A stretch of 64,000 nt of DNA. It comes from Vibrio ezurae NBRC 102218 (GTDB taxonomy: Bacteria; Pseudomonadota; Gammaproteobacteria; Enterobacterales; Vibrionaceae). The position numbers were made by a program, and so were the translations under genes. Shown here piece after piece: positions 44,061 through 52,584 of this stretch. Position 1 is the stretch's first letter; every line of letters begins with the position of its first letter. A model generated the notes under the pieces. The model did not search any database and had not been told where the DNA came from. It was given only the letters and a program-made list of their open reading frames with translations. The stretch spans positions 62,001 to 126,000 of the forward strand of contig NZ_BATM01000008.1 of the NCBI RefSeq assembly GCF_000467185.1. The letters run 5' to 3'.

Positions 44061-44948
44061 TTAGAACGCGTAGTTCGTCGTTAGGTAGAAGTGCGGGTCT
44101 TTATCGTCAAACAATCCTGTAATTGGATTTGGACCATGCTCAGGGTTGTAGAACTGAGCGTTATTGGTATAACCGACACCGATGTAAATATTATCGGTGG
44201 CTTGATAGCCTAATTCTTCGGCATGACTCAACGTAGGGTAGGTTGAGTTGCCTTTGTATGTGATGTAGTGGCTGTTTGCCAAACTCACGGTAAAGTAGAA
44301 CTTGTCCGAAATCTGATAGGTGGTATCTAACGTCATCGACAAGGTGTATTCCGTTAGGTTCTGGCCCCCAGCGGTTTTGTACTCATTAAAGTATTTCGTC
44401 ACTGCTGGAGTAAGAGAAACACTTAAGCCATTGATGTAGCGGTTGACGTCAAAAGAAACCGGTACATAGCCCGTCGCACCAAAATATAGGTGAGTGTCTT
44501 GAGCGTATTGTGTGGTTGGCAAGATGATGCGCCCTTGTACTCCGACTGTGGTGAAGTCGTCGAAGAAGCTCGCAAGGTTGTCGTATTTTGCGTACAAGTA
44601 CGTAGGAGACATACACCAGTAATCTTGGGTATGTGAAGAACAGTAAGCCGTATCTAAGTAGTAGGTGCCAGTGATGACGCCCGCGCTGAAATTCTGTGTG
44701 AACTGATAGCCCAGCTTGAGGTCAAAAGACACATTGCGGTCATCTCTGTAATCGCTTGCCCAGTCATCAGAATAGGTAGCTGCAATATAGCCAGTAAAGC
44801 CGGGTGTGAAGGCTTGAGTTTGGCTTGCATCGGCATCGGTCGCTTGAGCATCGGAGATGTTTGTTTCACTTGCCAAAGATGTTGTCGCCGTTAGCGAAAG
44901 TAGGGCAAGCAAAACTCCGTTTTTTACCACTAGATTTGATCTGTTCAA
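44061..44948 (-). CDS. Outer-membrane beta-barrel protein, first gene of the peptide operon
   Basis: The 295-residue protein has a signal peptide (NGVLLALLSLTATTSLAS) and alternating aromatic/polar strands typical of a barrel (FTGYIAATYSDDW, VSFDLKLGYQF, NIYIGVGYTNN), ending in TTNYAF with a C-terminal Phe, the outer-membrane sorting signal. I do not recognise a specific family. The start is TTG at 44948 with a weak ribosome-binding site; a GTG 18 bases in is an alternative. As the first gene of the operon it may be the channel by which peptides cross the outer membrane; this is inferred from position. Confidence 0.65.
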   Translation of the reverse strand: MNRSNLVVKNGVLLALLSLTATTSLASETNISDAQATDADASQTQAFTPGFTGYIAATYSDDWASDYRDDRNVSFDLKLGYQFTQNFSAGVITGTYYLDTAYCSSHTQDYWCMSPTYLYAKYDNLASFFDDFTTVGVQGRIILPTTQYAQDTHLYFGATGYVPVSFDVNRYINGLSVSLTPAVTKYFNEYKTAGGQNLTEYTLSMTLDTTYQISDKFYFTVSLANSHYITYKGNSTYPTLSHAEELGYQATDNIYIGVGYTNNAQFYNPEHGPNPITGLFDDKDPHFYLTTNYAF

Positions 44949-45542
44949 TTTGATGTCTCAATAAAAGTGAAAAATGGTACGTATTGAGAGGGACTGGGAA
45001 TCAATCAATCGCACTTATAAAGGTGAATAAACCACTTTCTATGCAATCGATAGAGTCTGTAGATGTATATACAGGCAGTTGAATATTCTGAGTCGTTATA
45101 GATTTAGTAATCCTTACTAACTATAAAGTGAACAAACTCATTAAACCTAACTAGCGACAACTCAAATATTCATAAATTAATAAACGATAATATTTTACAG
45201 ACGAAAGGTGATCGTTAAATTAAGTTATATCTACGAGAGTTAGTTCCCTCACACGCGTGTTACTAAATTTTATAGTATATGACTCGGTTATTCTTTTTAT
45301 ATAAATCGATATAAAAAAATCAAAATCACACACTTACAAGAAAAAAACAGCTATTCCTGTTATTTAGTAGCCAATTTAGGTGAATTTGCTAGCGTTTCAA
45401 TATTTAAATGTGAAATTTAAATATCCATTATTATGCTTCTGGAATATTAGATTTAATATTTACTCAATATGTGATTTGATTTCTATTAAAGAGATTATTT
45501 CAGGTAATTTAGGATTTGTTTGGTATTGAGAACCATTATTGT
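44949..45542 (-). promoter_or_regulatory. AT-rich intergenic region upstream of the peptide operon
   Basis: About 590 bases separate the outer-membrane protein start from the end of the RsuA-like gene. It is very AT-rich with no open frame I trust. It must contain the promoter of the peptide operon (minus strand). I see no perfect palindrome, terminator or recognisable operator. Confidence 0.4.
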
Positions 45543-46232
45543 TTATCGGTGGAAGGATTGTATTTCGTCTTCAGAAAGAAAGCGCCACTGCCCCGGTGCA
45601 ACGTCTAATGTTACCGACCCTATCTGCTCTCTATGTAAGTGTACGACTCGATTTCCAATCGCCGAGAACATGCGTTTCACTTGGTGAAACTTACCTTCAA
45701 CGATAGAGAGGCGGACGTCCTTACTCGATAGCACTTCAAGCTTAGCAGGGCGTGTCATTTGGGCTTCCCCTTGTAAGTACAGACCATGGGCAAATTTGTC
45801 TTTAGCATCGGCGCTGATGTCTTTAGACAGTGTCACTCGATAGACCTTTTGGCAATCGTGATGTGGGGTCGTAATGCGGTAGGACCAACGGCCGTCATCG
45901 GTGAGCAATACCATACCTGTAGTATCTGCATCTAAGCGTCCGACAGTATGCAGCTCAGAGACATTTTCAATATTCAGGTTATTGAATAACGAAGGGTAGG
46001 CTTCATCGATATTAGAACAAATTGTATCGCCAAGTTTATTCATTACGATATAACGAAAAGGGCGAGGGGTAAGAATGCACTCATTTAACTTTATGATATT
46101 GTTTTCATGCACTTGAGTCTGTTCTTTTGTCACGATACTTCCATTTACCGTGACGTTTTCATTTTTAATATGAAACAAAGCGTCTATTTTATTTAACGTG
46201 GTACTCTTGCAGATAAACCTATCTAGACGCAT
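45543..46232 (-). CDS. RsuA-family rRNA pseudouridine synthase
   Basis: The 229-residue protein has an S4-like N-terminus (MRLDRFICKSTTLNKIDALFHI...VTVNG) and the RsuA/RluB catalytic motif GRLDADTTGMVLLTDDG with the active Asp near residue 101, then KFHQVKRMFSAIGNRVVHLHRE. RsuA makes pseudouridine 516 in 16S rRNA; length and layout fit RsuA better than RluB/E/F, but the exact target cannot be read. Single-gene unit; nothing operonic around it. Confidence 0.82.
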   Translation of the reverse strand: MRLDRFICKSTTLNKIDALFHIKNENVTVNGSIVTKEQTQVHENNIIKLNECILTPRPFRYIVMNKLGDTICSNIDEAYPSLFNNLNIENVSELHTVGRLDADTTGMVLLTDDGRWSYRITTPHHDCQKVYRVTLSKDISADAKDKFAHGLYLQGEAQMTRPAKLEVLSSKDVRLSIVEGKFHQVKRMFSAIGNRVVHLHREQIGSVTLDVAPGQWRFLSEDEIQSFHR

Positions 46233-46291
46233 TGTACTTAACCTTACTTAATAACCGTGCAGGTATATTTATCAATTAAATTAGAGGGTTG

Positions 46292-46879
46292 TTATAGTTT
46301 GAGCGCTCTGACGTTCTGTTCTATTACAAATAGATGGTTCGCCGCGCTCATATACTCTGGGTAGTCAATAAAATGCGTTTGATATTCAGTAGTCATTGTT
46401 CTTATTTCTTCTGCGCGCATTAATTTCCAGTAAATTGGTGTGGTATGTAGCATAGCGGCTAAAGGTTTGAACACTTCTTTCTCATAAGCTAAAAACAGGC
46501 ATTCCAGCACGGCTTCACGTTCGTCTTCTGTGTGTATTTTAGCGTCAATGCTCGCTTGTGCTTTTTGATAGTTGGCATTCGCTTGCAGGGCTTGCATCAC
46601 AGCAATGTTGCTCTGTGCCATCTCTTTAAGTTGTGCATGCACCAGTGTTAACCAATAATGTTTGCTGAGCTGCTGCTCTGTGACATGTTCAAAGTCATGA
46701 CGAATCTGCTTTTCAATATTACGTTGCGAACTCATCAACACTTTACGAACTTTCTGAAACGAGAGTTGATAGGTTTTACACAGTTCAATGATCAAATCAT
46801 GAAACCCATTGTCGGGAAAATGCATACATGCTTTAAAGGTGGCAAGAGCGTGTTCTTGCGAAGGGGTGAGCTCACTCAT
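46292..46879 (-). CDS. Uncharacterised protein (195 aa)
   Basis: Mostly helical, soluble, no signal peptide. It starts MSELTPSQEHALATFKACM from the ATG at 46879; a longer frame to 46969 would overlap the upstream gene and lacks conservation-like composition. I do not recognise a domain. Segments such as SFQKVRKVLMSSQRN could be part of a helix-turn-helix, but this is weak. It follows another uncharacterised gene by 38 bases on the same strand, so they may be co-transcribed. Confidence 0.6.
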   Translation of the reverse strand: MSELTPSQEHALATFKACMHFPDNGFHDLIIELCKTYQLSFQKVRKVLMSSQRNIEKQIRHDFEHVTEQQLSKHYWLTLVHAQLKEMAQSNIAVMQALQANANYQKAQASIDAKIHTEDEREAVLECLFLAYEKEVFKPLAAMLHTTPIYWKLMRAEEIRTMTTEYQTHFIDYPEYMSAANHLFVIEQNVRALKL

Positions 46880-46917
46880 TGAATCTTGATCCTTAAACTG
46901 TGTTGGAGCGGTCGATA

Positions 46918-47268
46918 TTATAAACCAAAACCCACTTTTGGCAGCATACGCACAGAGCGCACACCCCAAGGCGTTAAATCAGGTTTAGGTTCTCCGGTAT
47001 AGTTACCTAGGCAGATATAGCCTTTTGATAAATAGCGATATAAGAAATCCCCACCTTGGTGTTTTGCGACTTTTTCATCGTAGGCGGGTAAAGAGATACG
47101 TTCGACGCGTAAATCGAAAGCTTGCTTAAACGCTGGATAAACAGAGGAGTTGATCTGATGAGCATCAAGATTGTTCAACAGAGCTTTATCTGACATAGAT
47201 GCTTTTTTACGAATAAAGAGCATGATGAGGCGTTTTTGTTGTTCCGATGAAACAATGAGCATTTCCAT
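46918..47268 (-). CDS. Uncharacterised small protein (116 aa)
   Basis: The product starts MEMLIVSSEQQKRLIMLFIRKK and ends in LPKVGFGL. It has a basic N-terminus and a C-terminal part rich in Gly, Pro and Tyr (YLSKGYICLGNYTGEPKPDL). No signal peptide or membrane helix is clear. I recognise no family. The gene is followed 38 bases later by the start of the 195-residue protein. Confidence 0.55.
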   Translation of the reverse strand: MEMLIVSSEQQKRLIMLFIRKKASMSDKALLNNLDAHQINSSVYPAFKQAFDLRVERISLPAYDEKVAKHQGGDFLYRYLSKGYICLGNYTGEPKPDLTPWGVRSVRMLPKVGFGL

Positions 47269-47558
47269 AACGAGAATTCCTTTGAAAGAAGCGCAGTATA
47301 TAAGAAGTAGGTGGTGAGGTCTTGCGTTTGTGCGCGAGATTCAGGTTGTCAGGCTTATTGAAAGCATTGGCATCAATTGTGCCGCTCTGCTTTCCATTCT
47401 ATATAAATAGGCAAGGGTTATGTAGGCAGTGAAGGAGAGCGGGCAGGGTTGCCATTTTTGCTTGTCATTTTTCAAGATACATTCGGTTACAAACTTTTTT
47501 CTGGCGATGAAATATAGTGTTTGCAACGTAAATTGAATCGAGAAAAAAGGCATCAATT

Positions 47559-48335
47559 ATGAAAACTATTTCCCTTGCTATCTCAGCTATCTTATTGTCA
47601 CACGCCGCTATGGCTGATACTGGCAACACGTACATTCGTAACGGTAACGTCTATACACACGAAGGCCACGGTGTTATTGGCGGTGGTGTGATTACGGGCA
47701 GTAAAATGTATAAAGGTCAAAAACACCAAACTTCAGCGTATTTAAATGGTGGTTATCACGGTGTTGATTTTAACGCGGACTTAAGTTCAATTAACTACCG
47801 TTTCCTAGGGACTAACGAAGATCTCTTTAATATGAGTGTGTTTGTGGTCACAAACCCTGGGGTTGATACCGATGATGCAACCGTTCTTAAAGGCATGAAA
47901 GATCGCGATATTAGCGCAGATTTAGGTTTGAACGCCGATGTGCATCTTGGTCAAGGCACTCTTTCTGGTAAATTCCAACAAGACGTGACAGGCGTATATA
48001 AAAGCTTCCAAGCGGACTTAACTTACTATCACCCAATCGCGCTAGGTAGCGTGGATTTTGTTCCTTATGCGGGCGTTCACTACTACAGCGAAAAATTTGT
48101 TAACTACTATGCAGGCGTTTCAGCAGCAGATGCAACAGCTGATAGAGCCGCATACAAGGCTGATGGCGCATTTGCTTATAAAGTGGGTTACGCGATGGTG
48201 ATTCCAGTGTCTGAGCACGTTGACATCACTCAATCGACTGGATACTCCTACATCACTTCTGATTTTGCAGACTCACCTCTGATTGACACGCAAAATCAAT
48301 GGGCAACAAGTTTAGGTGTTAACTACACATTCTAA
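47559..48335 (+). CDS. MipA/OmpV-family outer-membrane protein (first copy)
   Basis: The 258-residue protein has a signal peptide (ISAILLSHAAMA-D) and a barrel with the MipA/OmpV landmarks: GGGVITGSKMYKGQ near the N-terminus, VPYAGVHYYSEKFVNYYAGV followed by SAADATADRAAY, then SDFADSPLI and a terminal NYTF. MipA-like proteins are outer-membrane scaffolds or antibiotic-responsive barrels. It is followed 11 bases later by a lipoprotein gene and then a terminator. Confidence 0.78.
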   Translation: MKTISLAISAILLSHAAMADTGNTYIRNGNVYTHEGHGVIGGGVITGSKMYKGQKHQTSAYLNGGYHGVDFNADLSSINYRFLGTNEDLFNMSVFVVTNPGVDTDDATVLKGMKDRDISADLGLNADVHLGQGTLSGKFQQDVTGVYKSFQADLTYYHPIALGSVDFVPYAGVHYYSEKFVNYYAGVSAADATADRAAYKADGAFAYKVGYAMVIPVSEHVDITQSTGYSYITSDFADSPLIDTQNQWATSLGVNYTF

Positions 48336-48346
48336 GTTGAGGATGA

Positions 48347-48805
48347 ATGATGAGACTGTGTAAACCGTGGTGGGTTGTTGTCTTATTTGCTTGTGTATTG
48401 TCGGCGTGTGCTACGCCGTACAATACGCAAAAAAGTGTTTGGACTTTTGGTCAAGGATTTGAAACAACGCAAATAGCCCCCGATAGCTGGCAAATTAGCT
48501 TTGTTGGTAACGATCACACGGACAGAGCGTTATTGAGAAAGTACGTGATGCATAAAGCGGCGCAAGTTTGTCATGAGGCTGGCTTTGCCTACTTTATCTA
48601 CACCAATGAGCAGACCACGCGTGATACGGTTGCTGAAGTGGGCGTTGGGAGTAAAATGAATAAACGTTTTACCTTTAACACCTCAAGTACGTTACAAAAA
48701 GGAACCAGTATTGTAGAGGTCACTGGCCTAAAAACTAAGCCTGAGCATGCGTCGGGTCGGGTTTACGATGCAGAGTTTTTGTTAACGCATTTAAATGTCG
48801 ACTGA
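48347..48805 (+). CDS. CC0125/CC1285-type lipoprotein
   Basis: The 152-residue protein has a lipobox (VLSACATPY, Cys near residue 21), then SVWTFGQGFETTQIAPDSWQ and ISFVGNDHT, ending with a core rich in beta strands. The P..W.I.F.GN..T pattern with an ACATPY start matches the small CC0125/CC1285 lipoprotein family of unknown role. It shares an operon with the MipA/OmpV gene. Confidence 0.68.
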   Translation: MMRLCKPWWVVVLFACVLSACATPYNTQKSVWTFGQGFETTQIAPDSWQISFVGNDHTDRALLRKYVMHKAAQVCHEAGFAYFIYTNEQTTRDTVAEVGVGSKMNKRFTFNTSSTLQKGTSIVEVTGLKTKPEHASGRVYDAEFLLTHLNVD

Positions 48806-48845
48806 TTGCATTATTGACTCACAGTCTTAATCATACTTTTCTTGA

Positions 48846-48876
48846 GCGCCATATAGTTTGAATATGGCGCTTTTTT
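48846..48876 (+). terminator. Terminator after the MipA/lipoprotein pair
   Basis: GCGCCATAT (48846-48854) and ATATGGCGC (48862-48870) form a perfect 9-bp stem with a 7-base loop, followed by six T residues. Confidence 0.9.
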
Positions 48877-48946
48877 ACGTTCTGTAAACGGCCTATTTGC
48901 TGGCAGGTTATTATCATTGCAGCTAAAAAAGGCAGGGAACTTAGCG

Positions 48947-50275
48947 CTATACTTGGTCTGTTTTCTTGTTCTTTAGCGTGTTAAAGGTCAATCTCATGCT
49001 GGCGCCACCAAGCTCAGTTGAGCGATGGATCGACAATGGCGACCCCATCCAATCTCCAATACGATTGACGATGGCAAGTCCCATACCATGTCCGGCATTT
49101 CCTCGGCTTTGCTGACCGCGAACGAAGGGCTTGATAACCTGCATCGCTTCTTGTTCATCAATGCCTTTACCATCATCGTCGATGCGCAGTGTTGCGACAT
49201 TACCACGCTGCGTGAGCTGCACTTTTATCTGTTGCTGACCAAAGCGCTCCGCATTACTTAATAAATTGCCGACTTGCATCGATAAATACATCACATCACT
49301 GTGAACCCACACGGGAGTTGGATTGGGAACGAACTGCAAATCGTGTTTATCCAGAGTATAAGAAGCCATTTTTGATTTTAGCCAGGCGTTAAGCTCTAGT
49401 GGTGCCAACTCTGGTTGAATGTTAGCTTGATCAAGACGCGCGTAACTTAACAGTGTTGAGACCAACTCTTCCATCGAATCCAAATCGTGATTAAGACGAG
49501 AAAAATACTTGAGTTTGAGCTGTTCGTTGTCGGTTTCTTCCAGAGCTTCGATACCAAATCTGAGTCGCGCGATAGGGGTTTTCAAATCGTGAGAGACGGC
49601 GCGACTTAATAACTTATTATCATCGAGCAGTTGCTGAATACGATCCGCCATACCGTTAAATTCCTGTTCTATTTCAGAAATATAAGAGTATTTAGCGATA
49701 GGTATGCGCTGCTTTAAATCACCCATACCAAATGATTGCGTAGCTTTACTTAGGTTGAGCAATTGTTTAATTAAGGGTGACACCCAAAGCAATAGGATGA
49801 TGACAATGCCAATGTAAAACAAGGCCGTGTATATCATGTTAATGTTGTGGCTCTGTGGTACAACCGGAATGATATTCGTGTAGATGTTCAGGACTTGAGA
49901 TGTGTTTGGTAATAGATAATGAAGGGATACGCCTTCGTCTGATTGCAGTAGCAGCTGCCCATCGTGAATAAATTGCATTTTTAACGAGGGGGGAAGTGGA
50001 AATTGATCTTGGTTGATCAGTGATAGCTGCTCCGGATTGTGACGATTCCAGCTATTGATAAGACTAAGGTGTGCCTGTTGTTGGTTGGCTATGTGGTTGT
50101 CGTCTAAAATCTGAGCAAAGTTACTTCCCACCAGTTTTAGGGCTTGCAGGCGTTCGGCTGTGGCTCTCGATGCCACCTTAGTTTCATGTTGCTGCGCATA
50201 ATGGCTTATTGACCAGCCAACGATCACAATCGAGGCAAGCACAGCGGCAACCAGTGAGAGTATAAGCTTTCTCAT
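48947..50275 (-). CDS. RstB-like sensor histidine kinase
   Basis: The 442-residue inner-membrane kinase has two membrane helices (about residues 4-24 and 147-166) around a periplasmic sensor domain, a HAMP linker, HisKA with the phosphorylated His in LSRAVSHDLKTPIAR and HATPase motifs NLLSNAERFG, DDDGKGI and GHGMGLAIV. It follows its response regulator by 15 bases. The signal is unknown; E. coli RstB responds to acid and Mg-related cues through PhoP. Confidence 0.88.
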   Translation of the reverse strand: MRKLILSLVAAVLASIVIVGWSISHYAQQHETKVASRATAERLQALKLVGSNFAQILDDNHIANQQQAHLSLINSWNRHNPEQLSLINQDQFPLPPSLKMQFIHDGQLLLQSDEGVSLHYLLPNTSQVLNIYTNIIPVVPQSHNINMIYTALFYIGIVIILLLWVSPLIKQLLNLSKATQSFGMGDLKQRIPIAKYSYISEIEQEFNGMADRIQQLLDDNKLLSRAVSHDLKTPIARLRFGIEALEETDNEQLKLKYFSRLNHDLDSMEELVSTLLSYARLDQANIQPELAPLELNAWLKSKMASYTLDKHDLQFVPNPTPVWVHSDVMYLSMQVGNLLSNAERFGQQQIKVQLTQRGNVATLRIDDDGKGIDEQEAMQVIKPFVRGQQSRGNAGHGMGLAIVNRIGDWMGSPLSIHRSTELGGASMRLTFNTLKNKKTDQV

Positions 50276-50290
50276 GTTATTGATACTTCG

Positions 50291-50995
50291 CTATTCTTCT
50301 TCGCGACAAAATAGATAGCCTTTGCCACGAATGGTTTTTATTTTATACGGTTGCGCGGGAGCTTCTTGAAGTTTTTTGCGCAGTCGAGAGATGCGATTAT
50401 CGATAGAGCGATCAAAGCCATCATATTCTATTCCACGTAATTGGGTGATGAGTTCTGTTCTCGGCACGACAGTGCCTTCTTTGGCTGCTAATGCCCAGAA
50501 TGCGTCAAATTCGTTCGAGTTCAAATCCAGTTGATGTTCGTCAATAGTGACTGATTTTGCGGTGGCATTGAGCGTAAGAGAATCAAATTGTAATAGCATT
50601 TTGGGCGCTTCGTCGCTGGCTCTACGCAGCAAGGCTTTAATGTGCGCTAGCATCACTTTTGGGCGGATTGGCTTAGTCAGATAGTCATCGGCGCCGACCT
50701 CTAGACCTTTGATTTCATCGCCATCTTCTACACAGGCCGTCATAAAAAGGATAGGGCCTGAATAAAATTTGCGTGCCTCTTTGCATACATCAAATCCATC
50801 TTTTACAGGAAGCATCACATCGAGCAAGACAAGATCCGGTGTTTCTTCAGCGATCATCTCAAGGGCGTAGTCGCCTTGACTGGCAATGGTAATGTTATAC
50901 CCGTGATCAAGGAGATAATCACCTATCCACTCTGACAATGAGGCATCGTCTTCAACGACTAAGATGTGTTTTTGCTCGGTCAAAATAGTCTCCAT
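50291..50995 (-). CDS. OmpR-family response regulator (RstA-like)
   Basis: The 234-residue regulator has a receiver domain with the phospho-acceptor Asp in LVLLDVMLP (about residue 58) and the later Lys in DDYLTKP, then a Trans_reg_C winged helix (LNSNEFDAFWALA, DGFDRSIDNRISRLRKKL, IKTIRGKGYLF). It overlaps the DUF3019 gene by 16 bases and precedes the kinase. Likely targets include the operon itself. Confidence 0.9.
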   Translation of the reverse strand: METILTEQKHILVVEDDASLSEWIGDYLLDHGYNITIASQGDYALEMIAEETPDLVLLDVMLPVKDGFDVCKEARKFYSGPILFMTACVEDGDEIKGLEVGADDYLTKPIRPKVMLAHIKALLRRASDEAPKMLLQFDSLTLNATAKSVTIDEHQLDLNSNEFDAFWALAAKEGTVVPRTELITQLRGIEYDGFDRSIDNRISRLRKKLQEAPAQPYKIKTIRGKGYLFCREEE

Positions 50996-51369
50996 CCTGA
51001 TTGTGATTGTTTCGGCGCTTTATAGACCCAAGTTACGACCACTTTCACTTCCGCCAACGCTTGTGCTGTTTCTTGATTGATTAGGCGAAATTTGGTGGTT
51101 TTATCGTTGCTAAAACTGTACTGGTATTGCTGTTTTAATTGACCTTGCCAGCAGGTCAGTGGGGTTGCGTTATCCGACTGCAAAAGACAAAACCGTCCTT
51201 CTAACGGTGTTTTCCATTGAAAAACAATATCTTGATAACAAGTTTGCCCTTTATGCAGGGCTACGCATTGCTGGGGAGTGGCGGTAAAAGTCACCTCTTT
51301 ATCGTTTGCCAATGCTGGGGCAATCCCGGTGAATAAGAGTAAACCGCAATAAAGTTGCTTTCTCATCAT
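50980..51369 (-). CDS. DUF3019 family secreted protein
   Basis: The 129-residue protein has a signal peptide (LLLFTGIAPALAN) and paired cysteines (QQCVALHKGQTCYQ; GRFCLLQ; PLTCWQG) typical of DUF3019. The molecular role is not known; the family regularly accompanies MipA/OmpV and an OmpR-type two-component system in marine gammaproteobacteria. It sits five bases after the MipA stop and overlaps the response-regulator start. Confidence 0.8.
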   Translation of the reverse strand: MMRKQLYCGLLLFTGIAPALANDKEVTFTATPQQCVALHKGQTCYQDIVFQWKTPLEGRFCLLQSDNATPLTCWQGQLKQQYQYSFSNDKTTKFRLINQETAQALAEVKVVVTWVYKAPKQSQSGWRLF

Positions 51370-51374
51370 TCCCC

Positions 51375-52274
51375 CTAAAACACGTAGCTTACAGACAGGT
51401 TAAATAACGAGCTGTAATTCGCTTGACTATAGGGGCTATCGGTAATTTCATCGGATAATGCGATGACCCGATAGGTAGAACGAAATACAATGTTTGGGGT
51501 CAGCGGGTAGGCCGCGCCAAATTCCAATCCATAATTAAAGGCTGCATCCGGTTTATATTCATAAAACTGGCTGGTGGCTTCGGCGGCGCTGACGCCAAAT
51601 AAATTATTCGTAAGCTTACTAGAGAGGTAGGACACACTACCGAGTGTGTAAAGGTTCCAGTTTTGAACTTGCCATGATTTACCCAGCTTAATAGAGCCTT
51701 GTAAGCCTAGATTCTCCGAGTAATCGCTCACCATACGAAACTGGAAAACATAATTGTCATCCCAATAGCGGGTTGCACGAATACCGGCGCCGACATATAA
51801 GCCTTCATCAGCCAGCAAATAGTCATTACGCTGAGCTTCATTCAAAGTGCTCACATCAACATCAGGGTCTTTCTTCCAAGTGGTCTCAAAATTGGCGGCT
51901 AAAAAATCAACAGACCAATGTTCAGAGTTCCAGAAATTGTAGCCAAGGTTGGCACCATCTTGAGACAGATGCACCAGCTCGGCAAACATCCCTTTATATT
52001 GATATACACCACTCAGCAGCAGTGAAGGTTGAATGTTTCTATGATCGGTATTGCGAACGTCCATATGATTGGTCGCAATGAGCGAGCCACCCACTTCAAA
52101 ATAGCCCCCATCGTCATGACGACCACCACTTTGTGTGGAAGCTGTGGTGATATCAGCTGCAAGGCAGGGTGCTGAAATAAACAGTCCAGTCAGAAGAAAG
52201 GCAACAGTAGGAGCGCGAGCAACATTTCTCAATAGGGATGATGTTTTTTGTTGCGTAACAAAATAGGCGTTCAC
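51375..52274 (-). CDS. MipA/OmpV-family outer-membrane protein (second copy)
   Basis: The 299-residue protein starts at GTG (52274), has a signal peptide (VAFLLTGLFISAPCLAA) and begins the mature part with GGRHDDGGYFEVGGSLI. Later landmarks are NNLFGVSAAEATSQFYEY and DEITDSPYSQ, with a C-terminal SVSYVF. It heads the MipA-DUF3019-RR-HK operon. Its role may be the output of the two-component system. Confidence 0.8.
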   Translation of the reverse strand: MNAYFVTQQKTSSLLRNVARAPTVAFLLTGLFISAPCLAADITTASTQSGGRHDDGGYFEVGGSLIATNHMDVRNTDHRNIQPSLLLSGVYQYKGMFAELVHLSQDGANLGYNFWNSEHWSVDFLAANFETTWKKDPDVDVSTLNEAQRNDYLLADEGLYVGAGIRATRYWDDNYVFQFRMVSDYSENLGLQGSIKLGKSWQVQNWNLYTLGSVSYLSSKLTNNLFGVSAAEATSQFYEYKPDAAFNYGLEFGAAYPLTPNIVFRSTYRVIALSDEITDSPYSQANYSSLFNLSVSYVF

Positions 52275-52423
52275 TGATGTGTTCCAAATGAATGTTAATG
52301 GATGTGTCTATTATGACCTTCTAGTAAAACTGAGTCTAATAGAACAAGCCAGTTTTATAGATTAATAAGGTTTACCTTTCATGCCTATTATTGTGATAAA
52401 GCACGAAAGTAGGGGAGTGAATA

Positions 52424-52454
52424 ATACCAATCACTGAATAAATACGATTGGTAT
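52424..52454. repeat. ATACCAATC palindrome
   Basis: ATACCAATC (52424-52432) and GATTGGTAT (52446-52454) are exact 9-bp reverse complements with a 13-base loop. Related copies occur at 3548 and 58471, which suggests a dispersed intergenic palindromic repeat family. Confidence 0.65.
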
Positions 52455-52556
52455 AAGTAGAGGTGGGTAACGTATACACCTGATGGTAGCGTAATAACGC
52501 ATCACAGAGACTGCTGACAGTATGGATGCGTTTTACGTTTTGGCAGAAGTGACAGT

Positions 52557-52577
52557 AAGCAGGGGCAAGCCCTGCTT
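52557..52577 (-). terminator. Stem-loop downstream of fadD
   Basis: AAGCAGGG (52557-52564) and CCCTGCTT (52570-52577) form a perfect 8-bp stem 8 bases after the fadD stop (minus strand). The following T tract is weak, so termination is likely but not certain. Confidence 0.55.
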
Positions 52578-52584
52578 TTCGCTA

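Larger units (their letters stand above)
52275..52584. other. Intergenic region between the MipA operon and fadD
   Basis: About 310 bases. It should contain the promoter of the MipA operon (minus strand). It also holds an ataccaatc/gattggtat palindrome (52424-52454) and a stem-loop close to the end of fadD (52557-52577), listed separately. I see no gene. Confidence 0.5.
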
